DNA from: Micromonospora qiuiae
GTDB lineage: Bacteria; Actinomycetota; Actinomycetes; Mycobacteriales; Micromonosporaceae
Direction: 5' to 3'
DNA length: 36,968 nucleotides
Assembly (NCBI RefSeq): GCF_016863555.1
Contig: NZ_BOPC01000076.1
Coordinates: 1-36,968, forward strand
Program-made: the position numbers and the translations under genes
Notes under the pieces: generated by a model
Seen by the model: only the letters and a program-made list of their open reading frames with translations
What the model was told of the DNA's origin: nothing
Database searches by the model: none
Shown here: positions 32,381 to 36,968 of the stretch, in pieces
Layout: every line of letters begins with the position of its first letter
Numbering within the stretch: position 1 is the stretch's first letter

Positions 32381-33036
32381 CCACGACCGGACCGATCCGA
32401 ACGATCGGCATCTTCGGCGCCGGCAAGTCCGGGATCGCCATCGCGCGCCAGGCTCTCGCGGCCGGCTACAACGTACGGATCACGACCTCGGGCCCGGCCG
32501 AGCGCACCGCCCTCGTGGCGGCTATCCTCACCCCAGGCGCAATCGCTGTCGATGGTCAGCATCTGGCCGACGGCACCGACCTCGTGGTGCTCGCCGTTCC
32601 GCTGCGCGCCTGGCGCGAACTGCCGCTCGCGCTTCTCGCCGGCCGCATCGTCGTCGATGTCATGAACTACTGGCCCCCCGCCGACGGGATCCTTCCCGAG
32701 TTCGAGACCGGCCGACCGTCCAGCGAGATCGTCCGCGATGGGCTGCCGCCCGACGCCCGGCTCGTCAAGACAGTCAACCACATCGGCTACCACGAGATCG
32801 AAGAACTTGCCCGTCCAGCCGGCAGTCCCGATCGGGTCGCCCTCGCCGTTGCCGGAGACGACACCGGCGCTGTCGCACTCGTCTCCCAGTTCATCGACGA
32901 CCTCGGGTTCGACGCCGTGGCGGTCGGTGGCCTCGCCGCGAGCGCCGTCCTGCAACCCGGGTCGGCGATATTCGGAGCCAACCTCGGCCGCGACGACATG
33001 CTCGCTGCCATCGAAACCGCAGGCCAGCGGAGCTAG
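32377..33036 (+). CDS. NADPH-dependent F420 reductase-like dehydrogenase
   Basis: This 219-residue protein has a Rossmann fold with TIGIFGAGKSGIAIARQAL (GXGXXG variant at 12-19), ADGTDLVVLAVPL and VVDVMNYWPP, followed by LVKTVNHIGYHEIE. It resembles F420:NADPH oxidoreductase and NAD-binding proteins of that fold. It may supply reduced F420 to the coupled LLM enzyme, or reduce an imine or ketone itself. It starts at the GTG overlapping the LLM stop. Two hairpins follow downstream. Confidence 0.88.
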   Translation: MTTTGPIRTIGIFGAGKSGIAIARQALAAGYNVRITTSGPAERTALVAAILTPGAIAVDGQHLADGTDLVVLAVPLRAWRELPLALLAGRIVVDVMNYWPPADGILPEFETGRPSSEIVRDGLPPDARLVKTVNHIGYHEIEELARPAGSPDRVALAVAGDDTGAVALVSQFIDDLGFDAVAVGGLAASAVLQPGSAIFGANLGRDDMLAAIETAGQRS

Positions 33037-33119
33037 CCGCGATGGTTCACGGAATCCGCTTGGGCCAGCGGCGGCGTTGGCCTCGGTGAGGCGGGTTCTT
33101 CGAGCAGTGACAACTGAGC

Positions 33120-33164
33120 GCCGGGATGCGGACGTTCGCGGCGGACGATGACCCGCATCCCGGC
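33120..33164 (+). terminator. 12-bp stem with a 21-base loop after the reductase gene
   Basis: GCCGGGATGCGG and CCGCATCCCGGC are perfect complements, beginning 84 bases after the reductase stop. The long loop makes it weaker than the next hairpin. Confidence 0.45.
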
Positions 33165-33275
33165 CAGCCGGCCAGGTTCAGCAGACCGGTCAGTTCAACG
33201 ACATGGGTGCCGTCGCGGGCGGATGAAGCCCGTTCCTCAACACCGGTCACATCCGCCGTGGCCGGTGCTGAGGCG

Positions 33276-33305
33276 GATCCACCGCCGGGTGCGCGGCGGT
33301 GGATC
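33276..33305. terminator. 11-bp hairpin between convergent genes
   Basis: GATCCACCGCC and GGCGGTGGATC flank GGGTGCGC. It lies just beyond the end of the minus-strand SH3-like gene (stop at 33313-33315) and can terminate both directions. Confidence 0.75.
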
Positions 33306-33312
33306 GCCGTTA

Positions 33313-33666
33313 TCAGGGGCAGCCGGGGGCGAGGTAGCCGTCGAGATTGCCCTCGTAGATCCAGCCCCAGTTGGTGTAGGTCCACCAGTTGCCCGTGGAC
33401 GAGTTGAACCAGCTGCACCACTTGTAGACCGTATGCCAATAGGGGACGTAGTCAATGACGCTGCACGCGGCGGCCGGGCCTGTGCGAACGGGCGCCTGGG
33501 GGTGCTTAATCACCTTTGCCGTGCTCGGGCTGGATCCACCGCCTCTGACACTCGGGCACGAAGCCGTCACGGCCGCCGAAGCAGCCGGAGCCTGCACGAC
33601 CCATCCACCGATTGCGATGAGCAGTGCGGTGATGACCGCCGCTGCCCGGGCCGAAGCCCACCTCAT
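33313..33666 (-). CDS. Small secreted SH3-like protein
   Basis: This 117-residue protein has a Sec signal peptide (MRWASARAAAVITALLIAIG, cut near AASAA, about 32). A single bacterial SH3-like module follows: APVRTGPAAACSVIDYVPYW, then TVYKWCSWFNSSTGNWW and NWGWIYEGNL. Cysteines 37, 68, 84 and 116 probably form two disulfides. Proteins of this type are exported and may bind the cell wall; no enzyme domain is present. GGGAGG lies a few bases before the ATG at 33666. It is transcribed away from the AraC gene. Confidence 0.87.
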   Translation of the reverse strand: MRWASARAAAVITALLIAIGGWVVQAPAASAAVTASCPSVRGGGSSPSTAKVIKHPQAPVRTGPAAACSVIDYVPYWHTVYKWCSWFNSSTGNWWTYTNWGWIYEGNLDGYLAPGCP

Positions 33667-33896
33667 GGTGCCTCCCTGATTTTCGTTCGAACCGTGCGCT
33701 CACCATGCGCGATCATGACGGAAGAGCCTTTAGATACCAGTATTCCCCTTCGCCCCATTAGCCCTTTCGTATTGATTATCCGCAATCGCCAACGCATTTG
33801 TCTTGACTGCTGCTGCCCGGCTCTTGACCATCCGTGCCAGGGTCTCCGGCGGGTTGACGCATACCGGAAGATCATGGTTGACCATGGGGGGTGTGG

Positions 33897-34868
33897 ATGG
33901 ACATCTACGCGGAGTTCCGGACCGATGGCCTGCCGCAGACGGAACGCTTCGCGGTCTGGCAGGAAGCCGTCGATGGCCTCCTGCCGTCTGTCGTGCGCAC
34001 TGATCGTGCGGCCGAGTTCCAGGCGTCGGCGCGAACAGTCAGCCTCGGTGACATCCAGGTGTCTGCTCTGGCGTTCTCGCCACTCAATGCCCACCGGTCG
34101 CCGACGCTGATCCGCCGTCATGACCCAGGCCAGGCGGTGATGTGGTTGAGCCTGAGTAACGGCTTGAGATTCGACCTTGTCGACGGCCCGCTCCTCATCG
34201 ACGAGGGCAAGATGTTGCTCTACACCAGCTCACAGCCCTTCCGCTTCCTTGGCCGTAACCCGGTCCGAGGGCTGCTGATGCAGCTGCCGGTGGAGTTGCT
34301 CCCAATGCCAAAGACCGCCACACCGCTCATCGGGGCGGCTCTGCCCAGCCAGGAAGGGATCGGCGCTCTGCTCACTCGCTACCTTGTCGAACTGGTCCAA
34401 CACGCTGACCGCTACCGACCCACCGACGTACCCCGACTGTCCACGATCACCGTGGACCTCGTCACCGCCTTCTTGCACAGCCGACACCCGGACGGCACCC
34501 CGCCCTCGCCGGATACGCACCGACGCGTGCTGCGACTCCGCATCCATGACTTTCTCGAACGTCGTCTCGGAGACCCCAATCTGTCCCCGCAGGCGGTCGC
34601 CGCCGCGCACGGCATCTCGGTCCGTACTCTCTACCGTCTGTTCGAGAAAGAGAGTCTCACCATGGCCGACTGGATTCGTCACCGTCGGCTCGAACGTTGC
34701 CGCAACGACCTTGCCGATCCACTCCTGGCCCACCGAACGATCCAGATGGTCGCCTCCCGGTGGGGGTTCACCGACGCGGCCCACTTCAGCCGAATCTTCC
34801 GTAGCGCCTACGGCATATCGCCAAAGGACTACCGGGCGGAACGAAAGCCGATCAGCCGGCGCCCCTGA
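33897..34868 (+). CDS. AraC-family transcriptional regulator
   Basis: This 323-residue protein has an N-terminal cupin-like effector domain (about 1-190, of the AraC_binding_2 type). Two HTH motifs follow at the C-terminus: HDFLERRLGDPNLSPQAVAA with HGISVRTLYRLFEKES, then HRTIQMVASRWGFTDAAHFS and RIFRSAYGISPKDYR. The ATG at 33897 follows GGGGGG at a good distance; an in-frame GTG at 33891 is an alternative. The ThuA-MocA operon converges on it from the right and the SH3-like gene diverges from it. Its target is not clear. Confidence 0.93.
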   Translation: MDIYAEFRTDGLPQTERFAVWQEAVDGLLPSVVRTDRAAEFQASARTVSLGDIQVSALAFSPLNAHRSPTLIRRHDPGQAVMWLSLSNGLRFDLVDGPLLIDEGKMLLYTSSQPFRFLGRNPVRGLLMQLPVELLPMPKTATPLIGAALPSQEGIGALLTRYLVELVQHADRYRPTDVPRLSTITVDLVTAFLHSRHPDGTPPSPDTHRRVLRLRIHDFLERRLGDPNLSPQAVAAAHGISVRTLYRLFEKESLTMADWIRHRRLERCRNDLADPLLAHRTIQMVASRWGFTDAAHFSRIFRSAYGISPKDYRAERKPISRRP

Positions 34869-34892
34869 GCGCGCCGTTCGACCGGATCGTCC

Positions 34893-36005
34893 TCAGGACG
34901 CGAGGGCTGACAGCCAGTCCTCGGCCGGGGTGAAGGGAACGGGTGCGGGGCGTTCGACCGCCGTCGTCAGCTCGACCCGCCGGCCCTCGGCGGCCGAACG
35001 GAGCAGGGCGGTCATGATGTCGAGTACGTGCAGCGCCACCTCACCGCTGGCCCGTGGCGGACGTATCTCGTCGGCCAGGACCAGATCGATCAGGCCGACC
35101 CCCCGAGAGGCGGCGACGTAGCCGGCCCGCGGTTCGAGGGCGCGCCACCCGGGGCCGTCGAGCGCGAGATGACGGACCTCGCCGTCGAAGTTGTTCGGAT
35201 CGGGTACGGCGAGGGTCCCGGTCTCGCCCTGCACCTCGATCGGTGCGGCCGTCGTCGCGACACCATCGAAGCTGGTGGTGAGAGTGGTCACGGCGCCGCC
35301 CGTGTGTTCCAGCACACCCGTCACGTGGGTCGGCACCTCGACCGGGATCCGCTGCCCGAGGCGGGGGCCCGAGCCGATGACCCGGACATCACGCAGCTGG
35401 CTGGCTGCCCCGATCACCGCACGGACCGGCCCGAGCAGGTGAACCAGCGCCGAAATGTAGTACGGCCCCATGTCCAGCAGCGGGCCACCGCCCGGGGCGT
35501 AGTAGAAGTCGGGGTTAGGGTGCCAGCGCTCGTGTCCCGGGGTGACCATGACGGCCGATGCGGCCAACGGACGCCCGATCAGTCCACTGTCGATCGCCGC
35601 TCGGGCGGTCTGCGTACCGGTGCCCAGCACGGTGTCCGGCGCGCAACCGACACGGACGCCGGCCGACGCCGCCCGGTCGATGATCGACCGGCCCTCCGGG
35701 AACGTGGCGGTGAGCGGCTTCTCGACGTAGACGTTCCTGCCGGCGTCGATCGCCGCGCCCGAGATCTCGGCGTGCGCCGCCGGAATCGTGAGGTTGAGCA
35801 CCGTCGCCACGTCGGGGTGGTGGAGCAGTCGCTCGACGCTCACCGCCTCGGCGCCGGGAATCGTGGCGGCGGCAGCGACAGCCCGGGCCGCGTCGATGTC
35901 GGCCACCGCGACGACGCGCACTGTGGGATGGTTGGCGAGCGTGTCCAGGTACGCGCGGGAGATGACCCCGAGACCTACGATGCCGACGCCGTGCGGGTCG
36001 CCCAC
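34893..36005 (-). CDS. Gfo/Idh/MocA-family oxidoreductase
   Basis: This 370-residue NAD(P)-dependent sugar dehydrogenase has a Rossmann start (GVGIVGLGVISRAYLDTL), the catalytic-lysine motif VYVEKPL (Lys96) and the C-terminal alpha/beta domain with YAPGGGPLLDMGPYYI. GAGGGGG lies five bases before the GTG at 36005; the open frame extends to 36950 without support. Its start overlaps the ThuA-like gene by 31 bases, so the two are coupled. ThuA with this family is common in sugar or disaccharide oxidation pathways (3-keto-sugar route). Confidence 0.92.
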   Translation of the reverse strand: MGDPHGVGIVGLGVISRAYLDTLANHPTVRVVAVADIDAARAVAAAATIPGAEAVSVERLLHHPDVATVLNLTIPAAHAEISGAAIDAGRNVYVEKPLTATFPEGRSIIDRAASAGVRVGCAPDTVLGTGTQTARAAIDSGLIGRPLAASAVMVTPGHERWHPNPDFYYAPGGGPLLDMGPYYISALVHLLGPVRAVIGAASQLRDVRVIGSGPRLGQRIPVEVPTHVTGVLEHTGGAVTTLTTSFDGVATTAAPIEVQGETGTLAVPDPNNFDGEVRHLALDGPGWRALEPRAGYVAASRGVGLIDLVLADEIRPPRASGEVALHVLDIMTALLRSAAEGRRVELTTAVERPAPVPFTPAEDWLSALAS

Positions 36006-36685
36006 AACATCCCCCTCTCGATGACGGTACGGACGCACGGGTGCTCCAGCACGTCGAGGCTGTGCCCCGGAGTCGTCACGACGATCCGTCCGGCGCCCCA
36101 GTTTCGGGTCCAGATCGCCGGCGAGGTGACCGGCCGGTGCCACGGGTGCCACTCCCGCGTCGGGTGGGTGGTGGTGGCCAGTACCTCGATCAGGTCGTCG
36201 TGCAGCACCCAGTACTGCTCGGTGACCAGGTCGAAGTCCTCGATCCCGGCGGTGATCGGATGCTCCCGCCCGAGGTCGGTGATCTTGATCGAGTGTGGCA
36301 GGAAATTGTCCTCCTCGCCGCCGCTGCGTTCGCACGGCTGGAGGCCAGGATGGGTGGCGAACTGGCCGCCCACCAGGTGCAGATAGTCCGAACAGGCGCG
36401 GAACGAGTCGACGATGCCGCCGTGCCAGCCGGTGAAGCCCGTCCCGGCGACGACCGCCGCAGCCAGACCCGCCACCTGCTCCTCGGTGATCTGCGACATC
36501 GTCATGCACTGCACGATGAGGTCGGTGTCGGCCAGTTCGGCGGCGTCGGCGTAGATCTCCGTCGACTCCTCCACCCGTACCGCGTATCCGCTGCGTTCGA
36601 GGAACGGGATGAACAACTCGGTCGCCTCGACCGGCCGGTGTCCCTCCCACCCGCCGCGGACCACAAGGGCTCTCCGTCGCGCCAC
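35975..36685 (-). CDS. ThuA-like glutamine-amidotransferase-fold protein
   Basis: This 236-residue protein has the ThuA pattern: RALVVRGGWEGHRPVEATEL, LADTDLIVQCMTMSQI, GTGFTGWHGGIVDSFR, GGQFATHPG, then HPITAGIEDFDLVTEQYWVL and a final TTPGHSLDVLEHP. The fold is like class I amidotransferases but without the Cys-His-Glu triad; a role in keto-sugar processing is likely. GGGGAGGGAG precedes the GTG at 36685; the frame is open a little further to 36721. It is the first gene of the operon. Confidence 0.9.
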   Translation of the reverse strand: MARRRALVVRGGWEGHRPVEATELFIPFLERSGYAVRVEESTEIYADAAELADTDLIVQCMTMSQITEEQVAGLAAAVVAGTGFTGWHGGIVDSFRACSDYLHLVGGQFATHPGLQPCERSGGEEDNFLPHSIKITDLGREHPITAGIEDFDLVTEQYWVLHDDLIEVLATTTHPTREWHPWHRPVTSPAIWTRNWGAGRIVVTTPGHSLDVLEHPCVRTVIERGMLWATRTASAS

Positions 36686-36968
36686 ACCTGCTCCCTCCCC
36701 CGGTCCGTCGCCCCGGGCCACCGCTTTCGCCCGGCCGACGCCCGCACCTTCCGATCATCGATAACCGTACCCGGACCGCCACCCTCTCCGCCTTCGCCCG
36801 AGGTGGCTTTCGGTGCCGGCACTGCTGTCGGCTGCCGTGCGGCGCGGACACGCGCGGGTCCATACACCGCAAGCCGCTGCCAGTGGGACGACAGAGGCGG
36901 CGGCGGCGTTGGCCGCCGTGGTCCATCAGGAACCGCAGCAGGTGCGGCAACGAGGGCCGGCAAGTCCC
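36686..36968. other. Window edge upstream of the ThuA operon
   Basis: This region should hold the ThuA promoter. GC-rich open frames exist on both strands but none matches a known family, and a gene that begins beyond the window cannot be excluded. Confidence 0.4.

Noticed and set aside
36006..36950. N-terminal extension of the MocA-type protein
   Set aside because: It overlaps the ThuA gene in another frame and has no fold; a good ribosome site precedes the GTG at 36005.

Overview
This is a GC-rich actinobacterial window, probably Micromonosporaceae or a relative. The evidence is strong G/C bias at third codon positions, many GTG starts, large NB-ARC and LuxR regulators, secreted CBM13 and GH44 enzymes, and an ECF41 sigma factor paired with a carboxymuconolactone-decarboxylase gene. 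No rRNA, tRNA, intact insertion sequence or CRISPR array was seen. The family assignment is a guess from gene style.

The most interesting region is 5783-12267 on the minus strand, with an ArsR-type regulator just upstream (12395-13426). It looks like a ribosomally made, cysteine-knot-like peptide locus. A 64-residue peptide (12073-12267) has a strong Shine-Dalgarno site and six cysteines spaced CX6CX5CCX4CX11C, which fits the inhibitor cystine knot pattern. After a strong terminator-like hairpin (11969-12005) come six genes that overlap stop-to-start: a lasso-B2-like protein without recognisable Cys/His catalytic residues, an asparagine-synthetase/lasso-cyclase-like protein with an altered ATP-pyrophosphatase loop, a PqqD-like leader-binding protein, a MauE-like membrane protein fused to a CPSC thiol-disulfide domain, a prolyl-oligopeptidase-like hydrolase and an ABC exporter. 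The inferred route is leader recognition, disulfide formation, proteolysis and export. Two NB-ARC regulators (1277-4123, of SARP/AfsR type, and 4350-5780) face this operon and may control it.

From 14229 to 20373 there are a DUF1330-like protein, a cupin, a large LuxR-type ATPase regulator (14930-17665) and a divergent pair of secreted proteins (a GH44 glucanase and a small beta-sandwich protein). The stretch 20436-22076 is a gene graveyard with remnants of two polysaccharide deacetylases, an Ohr-type peroxidase and a MarR regulator. It is followed by the CMD-sigJ operon with a good ECF41-type promoter.

From 24475 onwards there are a Tat-exported GH95 alpha-L-fucosidase with a ricin-type lectin tail, a hydrolase remnant, a flavin-dependent LLM oxidoreductase/BBE-type oxidase pair with an HxlR regulator, a TetR regulator followed by an LLM oxidoreductase and an F420-reductase-like dehydrogenase, a small secreted SH3-like protein, an AraC regulator, and a ThuA/Gfo-Idh-MocA sugar operon. 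Two homologous tandem-repeat arrays (13723-13895 and 23718-23900) share the same unit-length order and look like copies of one dispersed intergenic element.
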